From positions 1 to 64,000 of the forward strand of contig CAKOLL010000005.1 of NCBI GenBank assembly GCA_934096295.1: a stretch of DNA of 64,000 nucleotides, read 5' to 3'. The notes below the pieces were generated by a model that was given only the letters and a program-made list of their open reading frames with translations, was not told the DNA's origin and made no database searches. The position numbers were made by a program, and so were the translations under genes. This document shows, piece after piece, positions 26,385-35,370 of this stretch. The stretch is from an uncultured Bacilli bacterium. Its GTDB lineage: Bacteria; Bacillota_I; Bacilli_A; RF39; UBA660. The stretch's first letter is position 1. Each line of letters begins with the position of its first letter.

Positions 26385-26976
26385 CTTTTACCTCCACTAC
26401 TTCTGTACCACTTATTAAATCATGTAATCCTCTTCCATCTTTTCTAAATAGAATCATTCCATAACCACAATAAGTAATAACATAACCAATTATACTAACA
26501 ACCATAGATAATGTAAAGAATAATTTAGTATTTAAACATAATGCTAAACAAACATTTAAACTACTAAAAAACAAATTATAAACAATTAACGTTCTAACTA
26601 CATATTGCCATACCTTTACATTATTTTTTTTATTTTTATCAACAACTTTTAAATTCATTAACTTTTTACCAACAGTTTGATTCTTATTCCATTTTTGAAA
26701 ACCTACAAAATACAGCATATAACAAACTAAACTAATACCAGTTGAATAACTACTATATTTTAATGTATTTTGATATTGAGTAACAAACTCATCACTAGTA
26801 AATAAATCCATAGCATTATCTTCATTTAATGTCTTCAATGTTTCATTAAACTTTTCATATGAATCTAAATAATAATCTAAATATGGATTTAATATATCAA
26901 TATTAGCAAGAGCAGATGCCACAAAGCCAACTATTAAAATATCAATAATATATGCTAATAATCTTTTTAATTTCAT
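26371..26976 (-). CDS. RDD-family membrane protein
   Basis: 201 residues, about four membrane segments. RLLAYIIDILIVG at the start and NQTVGKKLMNLKVV in the middle are RDD signatures. Function unknown; some relatives are linked to ion transport or protein sorting. Follows the HtrA gene on the same strand by 26 bases. Confidence 0.88.
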   Translation of the reverse strand: MKLKRLLAYIIDILIVGFVASALANIDILNPYLDYYLDSYEKFNETLKTLNEDNAMDLFTSDEFVTQYQNTLKYSSYSTGISLVCYMLYFVGFQKWNKNQTVGKKLMNLKVVDKNKKNNVKVWQYVVRTLIVYNLFFSSLNVCLALCLNTKLFFTLSMVVSIIGYVITYCGYGMILFRKDGRGLHDLISGTEVVEVKDVIN

Positions 26977-27001
26977 AGACCCTCCAACTTAAATAAGCAA
27001 A

Positions 27002-28114
27002 CTATGTTGTTTGCTTACTTGATGCTAAAGTAACATTAAGTTCTTTAGTTTTACCATCTCTTATTACTGTAATCTTAATTGTATCACCAACTTTACATTG
27101 ATATAAATAATATCTTAAATATGCAATATTTTTAACTTCTTTACCATCAATTTTAGTAATAATATCATTAGCTTCAATTTTACCTTTAGCTGCTGGACTA
27201 CCTTTTTCAACACTATTTACAATAACACCACTTGTTACACCAGAAGATTGAATTAAAGCTCCATATTGATAAGAATTATAATATTTATTTACATCATACA
27301 TTGATACTCCAATATATGGATATTCTGTAGATTCACCTTTAATAATTTGTTCTGCTTTAGATGTAGCATCTTCAATTGGAATTGCAAAACCCATTCCTTC
27401 AACACCACTACTTACAAGTTTAAGGGATGTAATACCTATTACTTCTCCATTACTATTACATAAAGGTCCACCACTATTACCAGAGTTAATCGCCGCATCG
27501 GTTTGTAAAACCTTCATTATATAATCATTATTTCTTGAATTATTTAAAGAAACTTCTACTAATCTATCCTTACCAGATAAAATTCCTCTCGTAACTGTCC
27601 ATGAATAAGCACTATCTAAAGGTGCTCCAACAGCAAATGTAGTATCACCTACTCTAGAATTATCATTTTTACCTAAAGATGCTACAGTTAAATCATCTTT
27701 TGATTCAATTGATAATACTGCAATATCAGCATATTGATCAGAACCGACAACTGTAGTTTCTAGAACTTTTTCATCAGTAAATGTAACTGTAACTTTATTA
27801 CCACCATCAATAACATGATGATTTGTTAAAATATAATACTTGTTTCCATCTTTTTTATAGACAAAACCAGTTCCAGACGCAATATAAGTTTGATCTTTAT
27901 ATGTTGATACAATAACAACTGCATTATAAACTTTATCAACTGCATCAGCAATACCAGTATCTGTAACAGTTACATCCTTTTCTAACTTAGTTACTGATTC
28001 TGTAATACTTGTTGGAAAGAAATATACAACTGCATACATTGCTAAACATCCTATAAAAAATACTATTAAATAATTTACCCAACTTTTTCTTTGTTTAATT
28101 TGTTCTTCATTCAT
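27002..28114 (-). CDS. HtrA/DegP-like serine protease with PDZ domain
   Basis: 370 residues. Membrane anchor at about 13-30, then a trypsin-like domain with His in TNHHVI, Asp in YADIAVL and Ser in GNSGGPL, and a C-terminal PDZ domain (about 265-355). Extracytoplasmic quality-control protease, HtrA/YkdA/YycK type. Start overlaps the stop of the Abi-like gene by four bases (ATGA), so the two are coupled. Confidence 0.95.
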   Translation of the reverse strand: MNEEQIKQRKSWVNYLIVFFIGCLAMYAVVYFFPTSITESVTKLEKDVTVTDTGIADAVDKVYNAVVIVSTYKDQTYIASGTGFVYKKDGNKYYILTNHHVIDGGNKVTVTFTDEKVLETTVVGSDQYADIAVLSIESKDDLTVASLGKNDNSRVGDTTFAVGAPLDSAYSWTVTRGILSGKDRLVEVSLNNSRNNDYIMKVLQTDAAINSGNSGGPLCNSNGEVIGITSLKLVSSGVEGMGFAIPIEDATSKAEQIIKGESTEYPYIGVSMYDVNKYYNSYQYGALIQSSGVTSGVIVNSVEKGSPAAKGKIEANDIITKIDGKEVKNIAYLRYYLYQCKVGDTIKITVIRDGKTKELNVTLASSKQTT

Positions 28115-29046
28115 TTTTCTAGCCTCACTATTTCTTTATAATTATTTGGGAATCCCATTTCATGTAATACTTTTTCTATTTTAATTACCTTAAGTTTGCC
28201 CGCTAATCTATCTAATTCATAACTTATTTCACTAATAAATAAATTAAAATTATCTTCATCCAGTAATTGTTTTAAAATAATTATTAATGCAAACAAATCA
28301 TTCTTTCCATATATATATTCCTCACTTATCTTAGGAATATACAATAATCTATGATATTTTGTATCATCAATAGCTTTTTGAGTCCGATTAATATAACAAA
28401 TATCTTCATGAGCACACAAATTTCTATAATTAGCAACAATCGGTAAATAATCAACCATACTATCAATACTAACTTCAAAAACATCAGCAATTTCTTTTTG
28501 ATCTTGGTACTGAAGAATCGTATAAAGTTCACCAACTATTCCAAATGATAAAACCTTCACAACAACCCAAAGAGGAATATAACCATAATTTATGATGTAA
28601 TGTGCTGTTGCAGTATGTTGTTTACCATTAACACTTATCTGTCTTTTCATCTTTCTAATTAAATCATTAATTTGTCTATTTCTTCTTGAATCTTTAACAA
28701 AGTTATTTGGATTTAAATAATTATTTTCTTTAAATCCATGATTCTTACTCATTACATAAGCTAATATACTTTTTAAGTTATTTTCTACAATTAAAATATT
28801 TTTAAAAAGTATATTTCTTATTTGTCTATCAAAAAGAAACATCGAATATAATTCATTAAAAGTAGTACCTTCAAGATAAGTCTTATTATCGTCTGGTCTC
28901 ATAAATAAATGACGGTAACCACTTAAGAAAAAGTAGTTTTCACGTAACAAAACAGTTTTAGCAATTTCAATATCTTCAACTACTAAACCTTTTTTTGTAA
29001 GTATGTCAATTTGTTCATCTAATGTTTTAAATGTTTTTGCTTTCAC
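28111..29046 (-). CDS. Abi_2-family protein with HEPN-type motif
   Basis: 311 residues, all-alpha. Resembles the AbiD/AbiF (Abi_2) abortive infection family: KTFKTLDEQIDILTKKGL at the start, HYIINYGYIPLWVVVKVLSFG in the middle and NYRNLCAHEDICYIN near residue 205, which fits the R-x4-H motif of HEPN RNases. Family members abort phage infection by RNA cleavage. No obvious antitoxin gene is adjacent; it is translated with htrA instead, which is an odd partner. A coupled toxin, or a domesticated protein, are both possible. Confidence 0.82.
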   Translation of the reverse strand: MKAKTFKTLDEQIDILTKKGLVVEDIEIAKTVLLRENYFFLSGYRHLFMRPDDNKTYLEGTTFNELYSMFLFDRQIRNILFKNILIVENNLKSILAYVMSKNHGFKENNYLNPNNFVKDSRRNRQINDLIRKMKRQISVNGKQHTATAHYIINYGYIPLWVVVKVLSFGIVGELYTILQYQDQKEIADVFEVSIDSMVDYLPIVANYRNLCAHEDICYINRTQKAIDDTKYHRLLYIPKISEEYIYGKNDLFALIIILKQLLDEDNFNLFISEISYELDRLAGKLKVIKIEKVLHEMGFPNNYKEIVRLEK

Positions 29047-29163
29047 ACTATACCGCCTTTACTTTAAACATTATATCACAACTGACTTAATAAATATATA
29101 GCAAAATAATGGTTTTAATGTAAAAATATTGTGAAAAAAAAGTGAAATATTTTATATTATTTA

Positions 29164-29427
29164 TTATCCTCCCACCAAATTATATTTTTCTTCTAATAAT
29201 CTAAAATCTTTTTCAGTTATTCGTCCATTCATCAAAGCGACTTTTGCATTAGTTAAAAGCGCATCACACATCGCATCATATAAAACCCATTCGTCAGTTT
29301 CATAATACAATCTATCAAGTTCTGCAATTGTATTTTTTACCATATCAGGAAATTTACTACTATCAATTTTTATATCATAATTTAAATACATATAACCTTT
29401 AAAATATTTTTTATATTCATTATTCAT
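29164..29427 (-). CDS. Small protein of unknown function
   Basis: 87 residues, helical and charged, with no recognised domain. Start chosen at the ATG ten bases after AAAGGG, which itself lies directly after the stop of the CwlD-like gene; the two are thus coupled. No signal peptide. The region 29047-29163 before the Abi gene is AT-rich. Confidence 0.6.
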   Translation of the reverse strand: MNNEYKKYFKGYMYLNYDIKIDSSKFPDMVKNTIAELDRLYYETDEWVLYDAMCDALLTNAKVALMNGRITEKDFRLLEEKYNLVGG

Positions 29428-29441
29428 AAAACTCATTCCCT

Positions 29442-30092
29442 TTAATTATAATGATGACTAATTGCTTCAGCTAACACTTTAGCAAATTCACTTTGATATC
29501 CTTTTGTAACTAATTTGCTTCTTTCCATTGCATTAGACAAAAAACCACATTCTACTAAAACCCCTTTAGTAGTTAATTTACCATACATGTAAGTAGAGGT
29601 GGGAATCTTTTTTATATTTCTATCAGTATTAGTATTTTTATTTAAATATTCCTGAATATCCCTAGCTAAATTTTCATTACCTTTATTATAAAATACTTGA
29701 GCACCATAATATTTAGTGTCTGTTAAGTAGTTCAAATGAATTGATACATACATATCAACAATATTTTGATTAATTATTTTAATTCTTTCATCAAAATCTG
29801 CCTTCTTACGATGATTCTTAACACCATTACTTAAATCACTATCACTAGTTCTTGTCATAATAACTGTTGCACCCATTTCACTTAAATATTTTTCTAAATA
29901 TTTACCAATTGAAAGAGTAATATCTTTTTCATAAATATCATTATATAAGGAACCAGGATCCAAACCACCATGACCACTATCAATTGCTATAACCTTCCCT
30001 TGCAAAGGCAAATCAGCTCTAACCGGATAACTATACATGATTAAAAATAAAAATAAAAAAACAAAAATAACACTAATATAATATCTTTTCAT
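29442..30092 (-). CDS. CwlD-like N-acetylmuramoyl-L-alanine amidase
   Basis: 216 residues: signal/anchor at about 5-24, then an Amidase_3 domain with zinc ligands in DSGHGG, EKDITLS and SIHLN and the catalytic Glu in GVLVECGFLSN. Length and N-terminal anchor fit CwlD, which removes stem peptides during spore cortex maturation (making muramic lactam with PdaA). It is also compatible with a general cell-wall amidase. With gerQ and the yab genes nearby, a spore role is favoured. Confidence 0.85.
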   Translation of the reverse strand: MKRYYISVIFVFLFLFLIMYSYPVRADLPLQGKVIAIDSGHGGLDPGSLYNDIYEKDITLSIGKYLEKYLSEMGATVIMTRTSDSDLSNGVKNHRKKADFDERIKIINQNIVDMYVSIHLNYLTDTKYYGAQVFYNKGNENLARDIQEYLNKNTNTDRNIKKIPTSTYMYGKLTTKGVLVECGFLSNAMERSKLVTKGYQSEFAKVLAEAISHHYN

Positions 30093-30134
30093 ATTAAATA
30101 CTATGCATTATATTTGTTTTAATTTCAAACAACA

Positions 30135-30971
30135 TTATTTAGTTGTCTTATCATATTCATCCATAAAACTTTTATAAACCCCATTCTTTTTAGTACCTAA
30201 CACACAATTTAGATTAATGTTATCTAAAGATTTAAATATATTATAATCAATATCAGGATTTAATTCCCGCAAATGTTTTATCAACTCTTTCATTTCTTTT
30301 CTTTTACTTACAGATTCATCACTATTACTTACTTTTTCAGTAAACTTACATGCACAATTAATAAATTCTAAATTATTATACTTTGCCCAAGAGATGATAC
30401 TATATTCTTTTACTAAATAAAGTGGTCTAATAAGTTCTAGATTTTCAAAATTTTCACTATGAAGCTTTGGCAACATTGTTTTAACCTCACTACCATAAAA
30501 CATAGAAAGTAATGTTGTTTCTATTACATCATCAAAATGATGTCCCAAAGCTATTTTATTACATCCTAACTCTTTAGCTTTATTATATAAATGTCCCCTT
30601 CTCATGCGAGCACACATATAACATGGGCTCTTCTCATTTAAACTATTAGCAACATCAAATATATCACTATCAAACATTTCTAAGTTAATGTTTAAAATTT
30701 CAGCATTCTCTAGTATCTTTTCTTTATTAACTTCATTATAACCAGGATTCATACATACATAATATGCCTCAAATGGAATACCACCATGTTTTTGTAATTC
30801 TTGGATACACTTAGCTAATAAAAAAGAATCTTTACCTCCAGAAATACAAACCATAACCTTATCATTTTCGTTAATAAGTCTATAATCTTTAACAGCCTTA
30901 ACAAACTTAGCCCATATTTCTTTTCTATACTTTTTTATGATACTTCTTTCTATTTCCTTATATCTTTCCAT
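30135..30971 (-). CDS. TtcA-like tRNA thiolation (PP-loop) protein
   Basis: 278 residues. PP-loop ATPase motif SGGKDSFLL and the CxxC of PCYMCARMRR with a third Cys (NCACKF), as in TtcA/TtuA enzymes that make 2-thiocytidine or related thio-bases in tRNA with an iron-sulfur cluster. Start overlaps the stop of the HD-domain gene by 14 bases. It is part of a tight four-gene unit. Confidence 0.88.
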   Translation of the reverse strand: MERYKEIERSIIKKYRKEIWAKFVKAVKDYRLINENDKVMVCISGGKDSFLLAKCIQELQKHGGIPFEAYYVCMNPGYNEVNKEKILENAEILNINLEMFDSDIFDVANSLNEKSPCYMCARMRRGHLYNKAKELGCNKIALGHHFDDVIETTLLSMFYGSEVKTMLPKLHSENFENLELIRPLYLVKEYSIISWAKYNNLEFINCACKFTEKVSNSDESVSKRKEMKELIKHLRELNPDIDYNIFKSLDNINLNCVLGTKKNGVYKSFMDEYDKTTK

Positions 30972-31692
30972 TTCTTACCTCACCCAAATACTTTTTTACA
31001 TACTTATAATAACACTCTATCTTATCTTTAAACATTAATTTGTTATATATCTCATCAACTATATTCTCTTTTTCTATATATTCTAAAGTCCATTTATAAT
31101 TCATATCAAATACAAATGCTAACTTTAATAATATCTTATCCGAAAACGTCTTCACTTTTGTATGATCTATACTTTCATCTCTTAAAAATTCATTTTTTAC
31201 ATCAAGAGTTATTTCACTATCATCTTCATCTAAAACAATATCTCCATTTTTTACCATATACATTATATCTGCTTTATCAGCATCTCGTAGAATATTAGAC
31301 ATTATTAAATCAACATCTTTCGTATCATTAGAAATTTTATATTGATTATGATTTTTTATAGCAATATAAATTGTATCATTCCACTTATGATTAATATTAA
31401 AATCATTAATTTTTTTATCTTCAAATAAAATTTTTAAGCCTAATAAAGCATGGTCTTCACCTTTTAAATCATCAAATGTATGATATTTTTGCCATTGTAT
31501 AAAACGCCCTATATCATGCACTAATCCTATAAATTCTGCTAAGTCAATTAATTCATCAGAAAGATCTAAGCTTTCAGCAATAGACTTACATAAACAACTA
31601 ACTCTGATTGAATGACTTATTTTTCTTTTAATTTCTTTTTCTTCTGTATTAAATAAACTTGCATATTCTAAAAATATTTTTTCATTATTCAA
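30958..31692 (-). CDS. HD-domain phosphohydrolase
   Basis: 244 residues. HD signature GLVHDIGRFIQW, then HALLG and NILRDADKADIMYM, all metal-binding positions of HD phosphohydrolases. Substrate unknown (a nucleotide or small phosphate). I place the start at a TTG next to GGAAGTGAT, which overlaps the rluA stop, rather than at an ATG 51 bases upstream inside rluA without a ribosome site. Confidence 0.8.
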   Translation of the reverse strand: MNNEKIFLEYASLFNTEEKEIKRKISHSIRVSCLCKSIAESLDLSDELIDLAEFIGLVHDIGRFIQWQKYHTFDDLKGEDHALLGLKILFEDKKINDFNINHKWNDTIYIAIKNHNQYKISNDTKDVDLIMSNILRDADKADIMYMVKNGDIVLDEDDSEITLDVKNEFLRDESIDHTKVKTFSDKILLKLAFVFDMNYKWTLEYIEKENIVDEIYNKLMFKDKIECYYKYVKKYLGEVRNGKI

Positions 31693-32353
31693 CAATATCA
31701 CTTCCAAAAAGATTCCATGGATATTCATCCCAATATGGATCACATTTAAAAAGCAATTTATCTTTTGTAACAGGATGTAAAAATTCTAAACTATAAGCCC
31801 ACAATGCTATTTGTTCACCAACTTTTGCATTTTTATTATATTTTTGATCTCCCCATAAAGGATAACCACGTGATGAAAATTGTACACGGATTTGATGAGA
31901 TCTTCCTGTTAACAAATTAATTTTAACTAAACTTAAACCATCCATATACTTAATTAATGTATATTCTAATTTTGAAAATTTACCATTTTTATCAACAATA
32001 GTTTTATTTTCTTTTTCAAGTTTCAATAAATAATCTTCAAAAACACCTTCATTAGGAACTTTACCTTCCACAACAGCTAAATATGTTTTTTGAAAACTAT
32101 GAGTTCTAACCATATCACTCAATCTACTTGCTGCTTTACTAGTTTTAGCAAAAGCCATTACTCCACCAACAGGCCTATCAAGTCTATGTACTAGCCCTAA
32201 ATAAACATTGCCAGGTTTGTTATATTTATCTTTAATATAAGCTTTTAATTGTGTTAATAAATCGATATCATTCGTAGAATCCCCTTGAACCAAAACATTT
32301 CGAGGTTTTTGTACAACTAACAAATGGTTATCTTCATAAATAATTTTATTCAT
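31685..32353 (-). CDS. RluA-family pseudouridine synthase
   Basis: 223 residues. Catalytic GLVHRLDRPVGG (Asp) and the ILDNEXTended RSHQIRVQF region are RluA hallmarks. Modifies rRNA or tRNA uridine; the target (RluD-, RluC- or TruC-like) is not clear from sequence. No N-terminal S4 domain, so closer to the short forms. Start chosen at the ATG after GGAAGATGG; it overlaps the methyltransferase stop by eight bases. Confidence 0.9.
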   Translation of the reverse strand: MNKIIYEDNHLLVVQKPRNVLVQGDSTNDIDLLTQLKAYIKDKYNKPGNVYLGLVHRLDRPVGGVMAFAKTSKAASRLSDMVRTHSFQKTYLAVVEGKVPNEGVFEDYLLKLEKENKTIVDKNGKFSKLEYTLIKYMDGLSLVKINLLTGRSHQIRVQFSSRGYPLWGDQKYNKNAKVGEQIALWAYSLEFLHPVTKDKLLFKCDPYWDEYPWNLFGSDIVE

Positions 32354-33212
32354 CTTGCCATCTTCCATATATACCACATGGTAAAACTAAATCATTTTTA
32401 CTAATTGGAAGACCAATTTCTCCAGCATCAATAATACCACCATAAGTTTTACCTACTGTAAGTTTTAATATATTATATAAAACTGTACTAGAAACACCTG
32501 TAGTATAAGCATTAATCAAGAAAAACAAAGGATTATCACTTAATAACAATGTACATCTACTTACTAATTCTTCTAAATTCTTTTCAAGTTTCCAAACCTC
32601 ACCACTTGGTCCTCTTCCATAACTTGGTGGATCCATAACAATTGCATCATATTTATTTCCACGTCTTATTTCTCTTTCAACAAACTTTAAACAATCATCG
32701 ACTAAAAATCTTATATAATTATCTTGAACATTAGAAAGTTTAGCATTTTCTTTAGCCCATTCAACCATTCCTCGGGCAGCATCAACATGAACAACAAGCT
32801 CAGCACCTGCCTTACTACAAGCAACCGTAGCACCGCCAGTATATCCAAAAAGATTTAAAACTTTAATTGGTCTATTAGCATTTCTAATTTTATTCATCAT
32901 AAAATCCCAATTCGTAGCTTGTTCAGGAAATAATCCAGTATGTTTAAAATTTGTTGGACTTACCTTAAACTTTAAATCCTTATACTCAATAGTCCAAAAA
33001 TCAGGTAATTTTTTATTAAATTCCCAGTGACCTCCGCCATCTACGAACCGATAATAAACTCCATCAACATTTTTCCAAGTTTTATCTATTTCTATTGGCC
33101 ACATTGCTAACGGTTCTGGTCTTCTTAAAACAATATTTCCCCAACGCTCCAATTTTTCACCATTACCAGCATCTATACATTCATAATCTTTCCATTCATT
33201 ACTTATTCTCAT
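32346..33212 (-). CDS. RlmI/RlmK-like class I methyltransferase
   Basis: 288 residues. SAM-binding NLFGYTGGA, Asp in VHVDAA and the catalytic DPPSYGRG, as in the C-terminal domain of RlmI/RlmK-type rRNA cytosine-5 or guanine methyltransferases. The usual N-terminal PUA domain is missing, so it is the short form. Ends overlapping rluA; both modify RNA. Confidence 0.86.
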   Translation of the reverse strand: MRISNEWKDYECIDAGNGEKLERWGNIVLRRPEPLAMWPIEIDKTWKNVDGVYYRFVDGGGHWEFNKKLPDFWTIEYKDLKFKVSPTNFKHTGLFPEQATNWDFMMNKIRNANRPIKVLNLFGYTGGATVACSKAGAELVVHVDAARGMVEWAKENAKLSNVQDNYIRFLVDDCLKFVEREIRRGNKYDAIVMDPPSYGRGPSGEVWKLEKNLEELVSRCTLLLSDNPLFFLINAYTTGVSSTVLYNILKLTVGKTYGGIIDAGEIGLPISKNDLVLPCGIYGRWQDE

Positions 33213-33277
33213 GTTTTTACCTCGCTAGAAATATTTTACTAAATATTTAATCATATTTCAATTAAAATACAGAAAAA

Positions 33278-33297
33278 TCCAAGACATTTATCTTGAA
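33278..33297 (-). terminator. Terminator after pilin-like gene 1
   Basis: CAAGA and TCTTG stem with flanking pairs and a 6-base loop; A run on the plus strand becomes T run on the minus strand. Stop of the gene lies three bases away. Confidence 0.5.
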
Positions 33298-33299
33298 TT

Positions 33300-35294
33300 T
33301 TATTTATAACAATATCTATTATTATATTTAGAAAATCCCCGTGGACACGAATATGTTGTTGAGCAATCATTATAACACCCACCACCAGTAGTAACACATC
33401 TTGATGCCGTTTTATCTATATTTGGAAAACGAGAAGGACAAGTTTTATAATAATAATCATAACAAGTTTTCCAAGTAGGTTCATAAACGCCGTATTTACA
33501 GCTTTTACTTGCTATTTCCGATGAAGAAGCATTATAATAACACACTAAATCACATGTTTCTGTTGCTGGAGTACATACCTCTTGACAACTTTCATCCTCA
33601 TCAGTTGTTGTTATTGTTATTTTACAACTGCCAGTATTCCCTGCCGCATCTTTAACATATCCATAATATGTTCCAGTACTTATTGATAATGTTTGATTTG
33701 TATAACTTTCTGTGGTACTTGATGATATGCCAGAATTTGATACATCACTATCTTTACTACCAAAAACAATCTTGGACCCACTTAAGGATAAACTACATTT
33801 TGGTACAGTTTTATCAATTTTTAATGTTTTGCCCACGGACGAACCACTACATTTTGATTCATAACAAGCTCTTACATATATAATATTATTTATATCTTTT
33901 TCATATACAAAATTTACACTATTTCCATTTATTATTTGAGCTGATAATACAATCCAGCTTCCATTACCAATTTTATATTGGAATTGTGTTACTAAATCAT
34001 TTGCTGAACCAGGGGTTATTTCAATATATATAGATTTATTTGTCCACACCCCATTATATATTTCTCCATTACTATTTTCATATTTAGTTTCAATTAATGG
34101 TGTTGATGGCACTCTAGGAACAACCTTTAATTTAGTTGATGCATTTGCTGTTTTACCATTGCCTCCGACTGCTGTACATGTTAAAGTATATTCACCAACA
34201 GTTAAATCTCCAGTTTTCTCATAATTACAAGATAATGTTCCCCCGCTTTTTGAATACTTAACATCAAAATATGATGACACAACATAATTTTCATTAACAA
34301 AGATTTGATTTTCAGCATTTTTTGCCTTAATCCTTGGACCATCTTCATCTATTTTATCAACTTTTATAATTTTCTCTTCACTAATATTTCCTACAACATC
34401 TTTTACACAAACTTTGTATGTTCCAGTTTTATTAACAACCACATTTTTACTACTATCAAATTTATCACAAGAAAGATTAGACTCCACTACAGAATAACCA
34501 TTTATACCAGATCCCATTCCATCACTTGCTATTATTTCAATATTTTTTTCATAAGACCAATTAGTATCAACTTTTATTTCATTTATAACAGGGGCTTCCA
34601 TATCAATTTGAATATTTCTTGATGCAATTCCGTTTGTATTATCTTTAGTTATTTCACATTTATAATTTACATTTCCCACAAGTTCAATATTAGTTTTTAC
34701 AACATTTTCATTACTTGAAAATCCCGTATTTGTTGACCAATTATATTTTATATCTTCACCAGTTAACAATTGACCTTCATATGATATACCTAAAGTAATA
34801 TTTTCATTTATCCATTTATTTTCAAGCGCAACACATTTATTATCAACAACTTTACATATATCATAAAGTGTTTTTCTCTCATATTTTTTACATACCCCAT
34901 TTTCTCTTCCAAGATTTTCACCCAATTCTGATGTATAAACTCCATCTTTATATTCCGATTTTATTAAATAACAATTCATACTCGTTTTATCTCTCGGATT
35001 ATATATATCAGTTTCATCATCGGGCTTTACATAACCTTCTTTTATTAAATCCTCAACACTTATCGTGGTAACACCTGTTTTTTCAGCATATTCACTAGCT
35101 TTTGTTTCTAAATAAAAAACTAAATTATTATATTCTTTTTCTAAAACACTTTTTCTAACATTTATAAAAATAACTACAGACAAGGTTACTAAAATAGAAA
35201 GAATAACAACTACAGCAATCAATTCTGTTAATGAAAAAGCTTTCTTTCCTAATTTAAAAATTGTTTTTTTATTTTTAGTGATTAATTTTTTCAT
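33300..35294 (-). CDS. Giant type IV pilin-like adhesin 1
   Basis: 664 residues. Basic leader, then the prepilin-peptidase motif KKAFSLTELIAVVVIL (Glu at +5) and a single hydrophobic helix, then a pilin-like head (about 40-140) with NPRDKTSMNCYL. After it come Ig-like/HYR-type repeats (APVINEIKVDTNW, WTNKSIYIEITPG) and a C-terminal Cys-rich tail ending CPRGFSKYNNRYCYK. Real type IV pilins are 150-200 residues, so this is a pilin leader fused to a long adhesin stalk. No pilus assembly or prepilin-peptidase gene is in the window. It is the most downstream of three paralogous genes; each has its own promoter and terminator. Confidence 0.9.
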   Translation of the reverse strand: MKKLITKNKKTIFKLGKKAFSLTELIAVVVILSILVTLSVVIFINVRKSVLEKEYNNLVFYLETKASEYAEKTGVTTISVEDLIKEGYVKPDDETDIYNPRDKTSMNCYLIKSEYKDGVYTSELGENLGRENGVCKKYERKTLYDICKVVDNKCVALENKWINENITLGISYEGQLLTGEDIKYNWSTNTGFSSNENVVKTNIELVGNVNYKCEITKDNTNGIASRNIQIDMEAPVINEIKVDTNWSYEKNIEIIASDGMGSGINGYSVVESNLSCDKFDSSKNVVVNKTGTYKVCVKDVVGNISEEKIIKVDKIDEDGPRIKAKNAENQIFVNENYVVSSYFDVKYSKSGGTLSCNYEKTGDLTVGEYTLTCTAVGGNGKTANASTKLKVVPRVPSTPLIETKYENSNGEIYNGVWTNKSIYIEITPGSANDLVTQFQYKIGNGSWIVLSAQIINGNSVNFVYEKDINNIIYVRACYESKCSGSSVGKTLKIDKTVPKCSLSLSGSKIVFGSKDSDVSNSGISSSTTESYTNQTLSISTGTYYGYVKDAAGNTGSCKITITTTDEDESCQEVCTPATETCDLVCYYNASSSEIASKSCKYGVYEPTWKTCYDYYYKTCPSRFPNIDKTASRCVTTGGGCYNDCSTTYSCPRGFSKYNNRYCYK

Positions 35295-35310
35295 AACATC
35301 ACCTATATTA

Positions 35311-35339
35311 ATAATAAATTAAATATTAGATTTAGTCAA
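35311..35339 (-). promoter_or_regulatory. Promoter of pilin-like gene 1
   Basis: On the minus strand TTGACT, 17 bases, TATTAT, followed by AATATAGGTGATGTT and the ATG. The same arrangement precedes the other two pilin-like genes. Confidence 0.75.
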
Positions 35340-35343
35340 ATAA

Positions 35344-35370
35344 AATTCAAAACGCTTTACGTTTTGAATT
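35344..35370 (-). terminator. Terminator after pilin-like gene 2
   Basis: AATTCAAAACG and CGTTTTGAATT, a perfect 11-bp stem with a 5-base loop, then ATTTTATTT on the minus strand. It begins inside the stop codon of the gene. Confidence 0.8.
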
